From the NCBI RefSeq assembly GCF_030177755.1, contig NZ_CP126539.1:954001-1018000 (forward strand): DNA of 64,000 bases, given 5' to 3'. The translations under genes were made by a program, and so were the position numbers. Below are positions 55,403 to 63,155 of this stretch, piece by piece. The notes below the pieces were generated by a model, which worked only from the letters and a program-made list of their open reading frames with translations, had not been told where the DNA came from and did no database searches. Source of the stretch: Devosia sp. RR2S18 (lineage in GTDB: Bacteria; Pseudomonadota; Alphaproteobacteria; Rhizobiales; Devosiaceae). Numbering within the stretch: the first letter of the stretch is position 1; each line of letters begins with the position of its first letter.

Positions 55403-56092
55403 TCAGTTCGACGTCGGTGTTCCAGTCCCGCTTTGGGTCGGCACGCGCACGTCGGTGACATCGGTGATGGCAACCTTGGCGTTGCCCACGGTCAGCATGG
55501 GAATGTCCGTGGTGAAGTCGACGGCGGTCACGATGCCCACCGATGAGGTGGAAACCGCGATGGCGTTGCCGGACAGATTGGTACCCTTGATGTCGATCGA
55601 ATAGGTGCCGTTGGGCTGCATATTGCCATTGCTGCCCATGCCATCCCAGCGGAAGGTGCCCGGGCCGGCATTGAGCGATCCGGTCTCCTGGTAAACCACC
55701 GTGCCGTTGGCATTCTTGACCGTAACCGTGGCATTGGGCACGGCAGCCTCGGCGTCATAAGCCCAGAACACGGCCTCGCTGTCGGTCAGCGTGCCGGTCT
55801 TGCCCGAAGCGGTCACCTGCTTGCCGATATAGGACACGGCCTCGGACTTGGCCGTGTTCTGCGTCGACAGCATCAGCGTTTCGAGGAACTCATTGGTCTT
55901 GAGCTGCTGTTCGACGCCGGTGAACTGCACCAATTGCTGGGTGAATTGGTTGGTGTCGAGCGGCTCGAGCGGGTTCTGGTTCTTGAGCTGGGTGGTGAGG
56001 ATGTTCAGGAAGGTGTCGAAGTTCTCCGCGATCGTGGAGCGGGAGTTCGCCATCTGGCTGGTGCCGGTACCCGAAACGCCGTTTACGGCCAT
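55403..56092 (-). CDS. flgD: Flagellar hook capping protein FlgD
   Basis: Hook scaffold of 229 residues. FlgD N-terminal segment (FLNILTTQLKNQNPLEPLDTNQFTQQLVQF) and Tudor/FnIII-like C-terminus (GTFRWDGMGSNGNMQPNGTYSIDI). It lies 12 bases after fliK, so fliK-flgD is one unit expressed from a sigma-54 type promoter. Confidence 0.95.
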   Translation of the reverse strand: MAVNGVSGTGTSQMANSRSTIAENFDTFLNILTTQLKNQNPLEPLDTNQFTQQLVQFTGVEQQLKTNEFLETLMLSTQNTAKSEAVSYIGKQVTASGKTGTLTDSEAVFWAYDAEAAVPNATVTVKNANGTVVYQETGSLNAGPGTFRWDGMGSNGNMQPNGTYSIDIKGTNLSGNAIAVSTSSVGIVTAVDFTTDIPMLTVGNAKVAITDVTDVRVPTQSGTGTPTSN

Positions 56093-56104
56093 GATCCCTA
56101 CTCC

Positions 56105-57562
56105 TTACGCGATGATGTTGACGCCGCTGGCGCTGAGGCTGCCGCGGTAAAGGCTGATAATGGGCGCTGGCTCTTCACTATCGTTGGCGGCAAGCCCGCC
56201 AAACCCAGGCTGGCGGCCGTTGCCACCCTGGCCCTGGCCCTGGCCCTGTTCCTGTCCGCTCCCGCTGAACGGGTTCTGCTTAAGCGAGAATTCCAGGTTG
56301 GTCTTGGCCCCGTCGAGCCCAGCCTGCTGCAATGCCCGCTCCAGGGCGCGCTGGTCGCGCTGAATGAGGTCGAGCGTTTCGGCCCGCTCGACGGTCAGAT
56401 GGGCGTTGATCTGGCCGGATTGACCGATATCGAGCTTGACTTCGATCTTGCCCAGTTCGGGCGGATCGAGCCGGATCTGGAAGCGGCTGTTGCCGTCTTG
56501 GACCTGGCGCACCAGTTCGAAGGCGATCTGGGGCAGGTTGAGTTGCTGTTGGCTGGTCTGATAGCCGGCCTGGATGACCCGGGGGGCCGCCACTGCATCG
56601 ACGCGCGCCTGCTGCTGGTTGGGCACCGCGACTGCGCTGGGGTCCTCGGCCTCGGCTTGAGCTGCTGCGGCAACCGCGGCCGGCTTGATCTCAGCGCCTT
56701 TATTATCGTGCGGCTTACCTTCGCCACCGGCATTGCCGTCCGGCGTTCCGTTGGCGTTGGCCTCGCCCCCTTCGACGCCCTTGCCGGTCAGCACCGGTTC
56801 GGTAAGTTCGAGTTCGGCCTCGCCTAGTTCCACCGCGTTGGCGCTGGCGTCGACCGAGGCAGGCGCACCGGAGAGCTTGGCGAGCGCGGCTTCCAGCGCT
56901 GCGTCGGCGGGGCTCGCCGGGTCCAGCCCCAGCTGGGCCAGCTTCTCGGCGTCGAGCTTGTCGCCGATGGATTTCAGCAGGTCCGCCTCGGCCGTTTCGC
57001 CTGATCCGGTCGTCAGTTGCTGGGCGAGCGGCGCGAGTGCCGCGGTCAGCTTGGCGCCAAGGCCGGCCTCGTCGGGGAGCACACCCTTGGCGATGGCGGC
57101 GAGTTCATCTGGGGAAGGGAGTGCCGAGAGGTCAAGCCCAAGTGCACCGGCGAGGTCGCCCAGCGCAGCATCGAGGGTCTGCAGCAATTCGGGCGAGGGT
57201 GCCTCGCCGGCGTCGAGCTGGGCCTTGAGTGCGCCGAGGCCCTCGATCAAGGCGTTGAACGCGTCGCGAGCTTCGGCCTGGAACGGCAGTTGCGCGTCGA
57301 TCGCGGCTGCCAGCGCCTCGGGGTTCTCCGCCGCCTCCCCCTCGCCGAAGCCCAGCGATAGGTCGACGAGCCCGCCCAGGCTCATGTCGAGATTGCTCTT
57401 GGAGGATGAACTGGTGGTCGTGCCCTGGCCGGCGGCGTTCGATCCGCCCAAGAGGGCCGCGAAGACGCCTCGGCCATTGCTGTCGCCGCTGGCGGCCTGC
57501 TGACCAAAGCCCCTGGCGGCGCCGGCGCTGGACGATGAGGTAACGGTCAAGTGTGATGCCAC
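56105..57562 (-). CDS. fliK: Flagellar hook-length control protein FliK
   Basis: Molecular ruler of about 485 residues. A long Ala/Ser/Glu-rich low-conservation N-terminal part precedes the Flg_hook domain ([41 protein letters not shown]) and a QGQGQGQ tail. The start is uncertain: GTG 57562 is preferred, because a sigma-54 promoter (57604-57619) would otherwise lie inside the gene; a TTG at 57550 is the alternative. The open frame reaches 57829, but that extension is not protein-like. Confidence 0.85.
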   Translation of the reverse strand: MASHLTVTSSSSAGAARGFGQQAASGDSNGRGVFAALLGGSNAAGQGTTTSSSSKSNLDMSLGGLVDLSLGFGEGEAAENPEALAAAIDAQLPFQAEARDAFNALIEGLGALKAQLDAGEAPSPELLQTLDAALGDLAGALGLDLSALPSPDELAAIAKGVLPDEAGLGAKLTAALAPLAQQLTTGSGETAEADLLKSIGDKLDAEKLAQLGLDPASPADAALEAALAKLSGAPASVDASANAVELGEAELELTEPVLTGKGVEGGEANANGTPDGNAGGEGKPHDNKGAEIKPAAVAAAAQAEAEDPSAVAVPNQQQARVDAVAAPRVIQAGYQTSQQQLNLPQIAFELVRQVQDGNSRFQIRLDPPELGKIEVKLDIGQSGQINAHLTVERAETLDLIQRDQRALERALQQAGLDGAKTNLEFSLKQNPFSGSGQEQGQGQGQGGNGRQPGFGGLAANDSEEPAPIISLYRGSLSASGVNIIA

Positions 57563-57603
57563 GGCAGGCGATCCCGAACGAAAGACTAATCCAGCCCTAT
57601 CGA

Positions 57604-57619
57604 TGCAAGCGCCTTGCCA
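57604..57619 (-). promoter_or_regulatory. Sigma-54 promoter upstream of fliK-flgD
   Basis: On the minus strand TGGCAA, five bases, TTGCA: GG at -24 and GC at -12 with the exact spacing, one mismatch to TGGCAC-N5-TTGCA. Expected transcription start is near 57593, about 30 bases before GTG 57562. FlbD is the likely activator. Confidence 0.7.
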
Positions 57620-57831
57620 ATTCGCGCCTCGGGCGAAAACCCTACTGTTTTCAACGTTGTTTTGCCGTCTCAACCAGCGGCAACGACAACGAACCCACCC
57701 GATCCCGGCAGATCCGGTCGGCGTGCCCGGCAAATCTTGCCGCCGGTCCGCTCGATTGCCAGCAACCGCGATCCATCGTAGAACCCAGCGACATTCGTCC
57801 GCTGGCCCTTGACCCCAACCGGATACCAAAG

Positions 57832-58983
57832 ATGCTGAACTCGCTTGATATCGCCAAGCGCCCCCAAGACACGCGCGTCGTCGTCGCCATGTCGGGTGGC
57901 GTGGATTCCTCGGTCGTTGCTGGCCTGCTTGCCCGCGAGGGCTATGAAGTGGTGGGCGTCACCCTCCAGCTTTACGACCATGGCGAGGCCACCCATCGCA
58001 AGGGCGCGTGCTGCGCCGGGCAGGACATCCATGATGCCCGCCGGGTCGCGGCCAAGCTGGGCATCCCCCATTACGTGCTCGACTATGAGGAGCGCTTCAA
58101 GAAAAGCGTCATCGCGCCCTTCGCCAATGCCTACCAGCAGGGCGAGACGCCGGTGCCCTGCATCGCCTGCAACCAGTCGGTCAAGTTCGTCGACCTCATG
58201 ACGGTGGCGCAGGATCTGGGCGCCGACGCCCTGGCAACGGGGCATTACGTGCAGAGCCGGCTTGGCGCTAATGGCCGCCGCCAGCTCTTTCGCCCCGTCG
58301 ATGCCGAGCGCGACCAGAGCTATTTCCTGTTCGCCACCACCCAGGATCAGCTCGATTACCTGCGCTTCCCCTTGGGCGGCATGGGCAAGGCCGAAGTGCG
58401 CGAGCTCGCCCGCGACATGGGCCTTGAGATCGCCGACAAGCACGACAGCCAGGACATCTGCTTTGTGCCGCAGGGCAAATATGCCGATATCATCCGCAAG
58501 ATGCATCCCGAAGCAGTGGCCGAAGGCGAGATCGTCCATCTCGACGGCCGCGTGCTGGGCAAGCATGAGGGCATCGTTCACTATACCATCGGCCAGCGGA
58601 AAGGTCTTGGCGTGGCCGCAGGCGAGCCGCTCTACGTGGTCAAGCTCGAGCACAAGACTGGCCGAGTGATCGTGGGCCCGCGCGAGGCGCTCAAGACCCA
58701 TACCGTGCGCCTGCGCAACGTCAACTGGCTGGGTGCCCGGCCATTAGCCGAAGCCAGCGCCGGCAATGGGGCGCCGGTCGAGGTCAAGGTGCGCTCCACC
58801 CGCGGCCCGCAGCCGGCGGTCATCCAGATGCGCGGCGAGGATGTCTATGTGACGCTGGTCAGCGGCGAATACGGCATCTCGCCGGGGCAGGCTTGCGTCT
58901 TTTACGCCGATGACACCGGCACTTCGGAAGTGTTGGGCGGTGGTTTCATCGCCGAAGCCGTGCCGCAGGCGCTGGTCGCCTAG
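57832..58983 (+). CDS. mnmA: tRNA-specific 2-thiouridylase MnmA
   Basis: Adds sulfur to U34 of tRNA-Lys, -Glu and -Gln. The 383-residue protein has the PP-loop SGGVDSS (21-27), the PCIACNQ cysteine pair region with the catalytic Cys, and DSQDICFVP with the second Cys; a beta-barrel C-terminus follows. ATG 57832 is used because the frame upstream to 57553 has no MnmA similarity. Divergent from fliK. Confidence 0.95.
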   Translation: MLNSLDIAKRPQDTRVVVAMSGGVDSSVVAGLLAREGYEVVGVTLQLYDHGEATHRKGACCAGQDIHDARRVAAKLGIPHYVLDYEERFKKSVIAPFANAYQQGETPVPCIACNQSVKFVDLMTVAQDLGADALATGHYVQSRLGANGRRQLFRPVDAERDQSYFLFATTQDQLDYLRFPLGGMGKAEVRELARDMGLEIADKHDSQDICFVPQGKYADIIRKMHPEAVAEGEIVHLDGRVLGKHEGIVHYTIGQRKGLGVAAGEPLYVVKLEHKTGRVIVGPREALKTHTVRLRNVNWLGARPLAEASAGNGAPVEVKVRSTRGPQPAVIQMRGEDVYVTLVSGEYGISPGQACVFYADDTGTSEVLGGGFIAEAVPQALVA

Positions 58984-58986
58984 GAC

Positions 58987-59145
58987 CTACTGGGCATCCA
59001 CCGATTCCTGCGCCGCTTCTTCGGCGGCGTCGTTCTGCCGCCAGATGTTGAGATTGCTGTTGAGCGATGCGATGATGAAGATCAGCGCCACCACGCCAAA
59101 GGCAATCAGGACGAGCCGGCCCCGGCGCTGGTTCTTTTCGCTCAT
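58987..59145 (-). CDS. Small single-span membrane protein
   Basis: Product of 52 residues: short basic N-terminus MSEKNQRRGR, one membrane helix (LVLIAFGVVALIFIIAS), an NSNLNIWRQN segment and an acidic Glu/Ala tail. An AGGGGA ribosome site lies eight bases upstream. Convergent with mnmA, stop three bases apart. Not recognised. Confidence 0.6.
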   Translation of the reverse strand: MSEKNQRRGRLVLIAFGVVALIFIIASLNSNLNIWRQNDAAEEAAQESVDAQ

Positions 59146-59262
59146 CGGTGGTCCCCTGTCTGTTTGCCATGGCCTTAGCATGGAACGGACAAGAGGCGTA
59201 ATACGGTAGCCAGAGAATGCGCCCGGCCGTGCGGCCGAGCGCATGGATCTGCGAAAAGGCGC

Positions 59263-61050
59263 CTAGTGGGCGAGCATTTCGGCGACCACGTCCTCAGCAC
59301 TGAGCGCGGTCGGGTAGTAGGTCGGCCAGTTGGTCAGTTCCTCCAGCAGTGCCGCACGGTCGTTCCCCCAATACAGGTGGTAGTGACCTGCATCCTGTGG
59401 CGCGATGGCATGGTCGCTGAACTGGATAAAACCAGGGGCAGCTGAGTGGCCATCGACCTTCTTGAAGATGAAGCGGACGCCACGATTGCCGTTTTCGTAG
59501 GTCAGAACTTCGTAGCCGTCGCTCTCGTAACGCGCTGCTGCCGGCTCGCCATTCTCGTAGAACGTGACGGTTTCACCTTTGATAGTGATCCGATCCACTT
59601 CGGTCTGGTAGCCGACATCGTAATAGGCGCGGTACTCTTCAGCGGTCATCTCCCCGCCCTCGGCCTTGTGCGCCATCACCGGGTCAAGCGTGCCGTCCTG
59701 GAGCAGGGGATAGACCGACTGCCAATCGCCCTCCCAGTCGGTCAGCGCGCGGCTGGCGATCTGGTCATCCTCGAAATAGCCCTGGTAAACCTTGCTGTCC
59801 TGATCGTGCGCATGACCATGATCATGTGCATCACTGTCATGGCTATGCCCATGCTCTTGGTCCGTGGCGTCGTGATCGACCCCGCTGCCGCCCACAGCAA
59901 CAAGGTTGAATGGCTTGCCTTCAATTGTGATCGCTTCGTTCTCTTGGAAGGTTTCAGCGTCAACGACGTGGATCTTGCCCGCGAGAGGATCGCTGACGAA
60001 GATGTTGTCTCCAGCCACGGCAATCCGCGGGCGCGGGTCGCTCCAATGGCCGTCCATCGAATAGAGATCGGTCAGCTCAAGGGCATCAGTGAGTTCGCCC
60101 CGGATGACGTCGAGCTTATGCAATGTACCGTCTTCGGTGAACACGTAGGCGAACCGGGGCCGAACCGGATCGACAGCGAAGTGGACGCGGCGCGTGGGTA
60201 GATCGACAAGGCGGTAAGGCGCCTCAGCACCTGGCTCGACCAGCGAGACGGTGTCCGCGTCGAAATTGCCCAGGAAATACTGGAGACCACGTCCACCAAC
60301 AAGGGTGGAAACTCGACCTTCGCCCCGCCCGTCTTGGAATGCCAGCACCTCGACCTTCGGCTGCCCGCCTGCGGAGCTGATCAGCAGAATACCGTCCTGG
60401 CAGCCGCCAATGGCACCAAGATCGCCAGACAGGGCTTCACCGTGTAGACCGACGCATTCAACGACAGCCCCGATCGGCGCGCCGTCGGCTCCGACGACCT
60501 GCACCCCCACCACCGAGCCATCACCGGCTGGATCGTAGACCGACACAATCGAATGGTCGCCAAAGGGGACGACAACGCCATGATGCGGCGCGTTGGCCTT
60601 GACCTCGCTGATCTCTCCTTCGCCAGCGAGTGCTTCGCTCTCGCTGAACACGCGCGCGACGCCTTCGCCATCGAAAAAGGCAGCGAAATGGCCGCCATGT
60701 TCAACGAAGTGCGACGGGCCATCGCCCTCGATCGAGAAACCTGTCAGCCCTGGTTCAGTAACTTCGAGGTCGGCGTGATCGCCGTGATCGTCCAGGGCGA
60801 TTCCGGTGCCTATCGCTGTCACGGCCCCAGCGGCACCCTGAACAGCAAAGACCGTTTCACCGCTCTGGCTGCGGTGCAGGCTGGCTGGGCCTGCCAGGTC
60901 AATCTGGGTGATTTGCTTGCCGGTCAGTGCATCGACAACGCGGACCACCGGCTCCTCATGGTCGGAAACAAACAGGCGCCAAGCCTCGTCTGCCGCCGCA
61001 ACATGAGCCGAGCCCATCATCAGGGCCAGTGCAAGAAGTGAGAGACGCAA
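59263..61050 (-). CDS. Zinc protein: AztD-like propeller fused to ZinT
   Basis: Secreted protein of 595 residues. Signal peptide (1-19, cleavage near VAAAD), AztD-like beta-propeller (about 20-390) with several His (DDHGDHAD, HFVEHGGHF, NAPHHG), a linker of 8 His in 23 residues (393-415) and a ZinT/YodA domain (420-595). The ZinT ligands are intact: H547, H556 and H558 match the H-x8-H-x-H pattern. AztD and ZinT are both periplasmic zinc chaperones, so the fusion should buffer and hand over zinc. I chose TTG 61050 because GGAGG is six bases upstream; a TTG at 61056 directly abuts the ribosome site. Two Zur-like boxes lie upstream, but no azt or znu transporter is adjacent. Confidence 0.85.
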   Translation of the reverse strand: MRLSLLALALMMGSAHVAAADEAWRLFVSDHEEPVVRVVDALTGKQITQIDLAGPASLHRSQSGETVFAVQGAAGAVTAIGTGIALDDHGDHADLEVTEPGLTGFSIEGDGPSHFVEHGGHFAAFFDGEGVARVFSESEALAGEGEISEVKANAPHHGVVVPFGDHSIVSVYDPAGDGSVVGVQVVGADGAPIGAVVECVGLHGEALSGDLGAIGGCQDGILLISSAGGQPKVEVLAFQDGRGEGRVSTLVGGRGLQYFLGNFDADTVSLVEPGAEAPYRLVDLPTRRVHFAVDPVRPRFAYVFTEDGTLHKLDVIRGELTDALELTDLYSMDGHWSDPRPRIAVAGDNIFVSDPLAGKIHVVDAETFQENEAITIEGKPFNLVAVGGSGVDHDATDQEHGHSHDSDAHDHGHAHDQDSKVYQGYFEDDQIASRALTDWEGDWQSVYPLLQDGTLDPVMAHKAEGGEMTAEEYRAYYDVGYQTEVDRITIKGETVTFYENGEPAAARYESDGYEVLTYENGNRGVRFIFKKVDGHSAAPGFIQFSDHAIAPQDAGHYHLYWGNDRAALLEELTNWPTYYPTALSAEDVVAEMLAH

Positions 61051-61064
61051 GATCAACCTCCGGA

Positions 61065-61076
61065 ATGTTATAACAT
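61065..61076 (-). promoter_or_regulatory. Zur-like box 1
   Basis: Perfect 12-base palindrome ATGTTATAACAT, 15 bases before the start codon of the AztD-ZinT gene. Resembles zinc-repressor (Zur) operators of the GTTATANNATAAC type. Confidence 0.6.
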
Positions 61077-61086
61077 GCGTCTTTCT

Positions 61087-61100
61087 AATGTTATATCATT
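61087..61100 (-). promoter_or_regulatory. Zur-like box 2
   Basis: AATGTTATATCATT, the same palindrome with one mismatch, centred 23 bases from box 1 (about two helical turns), which would allow two repressor dimers on the same face. Confidence 0.5.
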
Positions 61101-61157
61101 ACGATGGTCAAGCCATCTGGGTCTCCTGAGTGGACACGCGGGACTTCTTTCCAGGAA

Positions 61158-61294
61158 GACCCCCACTTAGCCTCCCCCTACAAGACCCCCACCTAACCTC
61201 CCCCTGCAAGGGGGAGGGACCGACCGAGTGTGTCGTGCCGTTCACCCCTCTTCACCTCCCCCTCTCAGGGGGGGCCGGGTGGGGGTAACTCCCC
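61158..61294. repeat. Palindromic intergenic repeat, copy 1 (with partial extra unit)
   Basis: Begins with a partial unit GACCCCCACTTAGCCTCCCC (61158-61177), then a full unit from 61184: ACCCCCACCTAACCTCCCCC, an inner hairpin CCTCCCCCTGCAAGGGGGAGG, a GACCGACCGAG-type centre, a second hairpin CCTCCCCCTCTCAGGGGGGG, and the inverted outer arm GGGTGGGGGT near 61278-61286. The whole could form a cloverleaf. A matching unit lies at 61873. The rest of the gap to 61454 shows no gene. Confidence 0.75.
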
Positions 61295-61454
61295 AGGCGC
61301 GGAACTCCTGGCCTCAGCCAACCTCGATCAGCACACTTCATCGGCAGCGCTATTGTGGTATTGTGACGCGCGCTTGCACGCCCGGCGGCGTCGGGGCTCT
61401 TCGCCTCGCTCGCACTGTCGCTGAACATTCATCTGCATAGGATAGCCCAGCGAG

Positions 61455-61868
61455 ATGGAATCCTACACGCTCAGCCTTTTGGGTTTGCTCACACTCTGTC
61501 TCGTGTCCGTGGGTTTGGCCATCTATTCGGGGGCTTCGAAGGGCCGTGCCGGAGTGCTCTCCGGGCCCGTCATCCCGGCCAGCGACGAAAACCCTCTCTA
61601 CCGCATCGACCGCGTCCACATGAATTCGGTAGAGGCGCTCGCCCCGTTTGTCGTGCCTGTGATCGTTGCAATTATGGTGGGCGTCGAACCCACCATCTTG
61701 GCCATTCTGGTTTGGGCCCACATTGCAATACGGCTGCTCCACCTGACCATCTATTTGCAGGGCGGCAAGGCGGCCAAAGGGGGAAGCCTCAGGACCATCC
61801 TCTATGTTTCTGGCGCGCTGGTGACAGTGCTTGTCGTGCTCCTCACGGGCTGGACGATCCTCGCCTGA
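61455..61868 (+). CDS. MAPEG family membrane protein
   Basis: Four-helix membrane protein of 137 residues of the MAPEG (glutathione/eicosanoid) family. Helix one starts LSLLGLLTLCLVSVGLAIY; the family motif R-x3-N-x2-E lies in YRIDRVHMNSVEALAPF. Enzymatic function is not predictable. The ribosome site is weak (AGGA twelve bases away). The gene is bracketed by two copies of a palindromic repeat, but looks intact. Confidence 0.82.
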   Translation: MESYTLSLLGLLTLCLVSVGLAIYSGASKGRAGVLSGPVIPASDENPLYRIDRVHMNSVEALAPFVVPVIVAIMVGVEPTILAILVWAHIAIRLLHLTIYLQGGKAAKGGSLRTILYVSGALVTVLVVLLTGWTILA

Positions 61869-61872
61869 TGCA

Positions 61873-61972
61873 CACCCCCACCTAACCTCCCCCTGGAGGG
61901 GGAGGAACCAATCGCGCGTGCTGCCGCCTCTTCACCTCCCCCTCGTGAGGGGTAGGATGGGTAGGGGTTACC
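61873..61972. repeat. Palindromic intergenic repeat, copy 2
   Basis: ACCCCCACCTAACCTCCCCC (61873-61892), hairpin CCTCCCCCTGGAGGGGGAGG, a centre with CGCGCGTGC, hairpin CCTCCCCCTCGTGAGGGG and the outer arm GGGTAGGGGTTACCC. The same organisation as copy 1 but with variant centre and loops. Confidence 0.75.
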
Positions 61973-61982
61973 CTTGCAAACC

Positions 61983-62933
61983 CTAAACCAGGGGCTTCAG
62001 GTTGGCCTCGATCTGGGCCCGGCGCGGTTCCAGGAAGGGGGGCAGGGCGAGGCTTTCGCCCAGCGTTTCCATCGGTTCGTCGGCGGCAAAGCCCGGCACG
62101 TCGGTGGCAAGTTCAAACAGAATGCCATTGGGTTCGCGGAAGTAGAGCGAGGTGAAATAGAACCGCTCGACCTCGCCACTGGAGCGGATGCCAAAGGAGT
62201 TCACCCGCTCGATCCACTCACGCAGCGTGTCCTCGTTGGGCGTGCGGAAGGCCACATGGTGCACGCCGCCGGCACCCGGCCGGGCGGGCGGCAGGTTCGG
62301 ATCAACCGCGACATGCAGTTCGGCACCCGGGCCGCCGGGACCCATTTCATAGACATGGGTTTCGGGCGTATGGCTGGTCATGGGGTATTCGCGCACCTTG
62401 CGCATGTTCATGACCTTGAGCAGCACCGGCTCGGTGCGGTCCAGCCGCGGCACCGAGAGGGTGATCGGCCCCAATCCGATGATCTGCCGCTCCGCCGGCA
62501 CGGGCGACTTGGCCCAGGGCACGACCTTGTTGACGGCGTCGATCACCATGCGGAAGCGCTGGCCCTCGAAATCCTCGAAGTCGAGCGAGAGGTGGCCGTT
62601 GCGTTCCTTTATGCCGCTGGTGCCGACATTGTGGGACTGCAAATGCTCCTTCCACCACAGGAGGCTCTCTTCGCTATCGACCCGCAGGCCGGTGCGCCCA
62701 ACCGTGTGGTTGCCGCGCTGCTCGCGTGCCGCTGGAAAATCAAAAAAGGTCAGGTCGGCGCCAGGCGAGGCAACGCCATCACCGTAAAAAAGGTGGTAGG
62801 CGGTGGTGTCGTCCTGGTTCACCGTTTTCTTGATGAGCCGCATGCCCAAGGTCTGGGTGTAGAAATGAAGGTTCTTCTTCGCCTCGGCGGTAACTGCCGT
62901 GAGGTGATGGATGCCTCCCAGTTCGAGTGCCAT
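61983..62933 (-). CDS. Ring-cleaving dioxygenase, VOC superfamily
   Basis: Extradiol-type dioxygenase of 316 residues with two glyoxalase/VOC modules. The first opens ALELGGIHHLTAVTAEAK with the metal His pair; the second begins at GLGPITLSVPRLDRTEPVLL and carries AGGVHHVAFRTP and the ELHVAVD region. The family is close to MhqO/MhqE-type hydroquinone dioxygenases. ATG 62933 is used, since AGGAGA lies six bases upstream, although the frame stays open to 63053. Confidence 0.87.
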   Translation of the reverse strand: MALELGGIHHLTAVTAEAKKNLHFYTQTLGMRLIKKTVNQDDTTAYHLFYGDGVASPGADLTFFDFPAAREQRGNHTVGRTGLRVDSEESLLWWKEHLQSHNVGTSGIKERNGHLSLDFEDFEGQRFRMVIDAVNKVVPWAKSPVPAERQIIGLGPITLSVPRLDRTEPVLLKVMNMRKVREYPMTSHTPETHVYEMGPGGPGAELHVAVDPNLPPARPGAGGVHHVAFRTPNEDTLREWIERVNSFGIRSSGEVERFYFTSLYFREPNGILFELATDVPGFAADEPMETLGESLALPPFLEPRRAQIEANLKPLV

Positions 62934-63155
62934 TTGCTGTCTCCTGCTGCGGCGAGATCTGTTCCCGCGTCCTGTTGTGACCAAGATGTAATCCAGAGCG
63001 CTCGCCTCTGGCAGATGTCCAATCCCGACAGACTGGTGCGATTTCTTGAACAAGGGCGGTTGCTCGTTCGATCACAACTTAGCGTCTCATGTCTTTTTAG
63101 CATGATCTGCGACCGGCATCTGGCGTATCACTTGTGTGAACATAAGAAGAACGCC

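Noticed and set aside
57563..57829. N-terminal extension of fliK
   Set aside because: Rich in Arg, Trp and Cys without FliK character, and it would swallow the sigma-54 promoter.
61228..61440. Small reading frames inside and after repeat copy 1
   Set aside because: They arise from the palindromic repeat and GC-rich spacer; no ribosome site or plausible protein.
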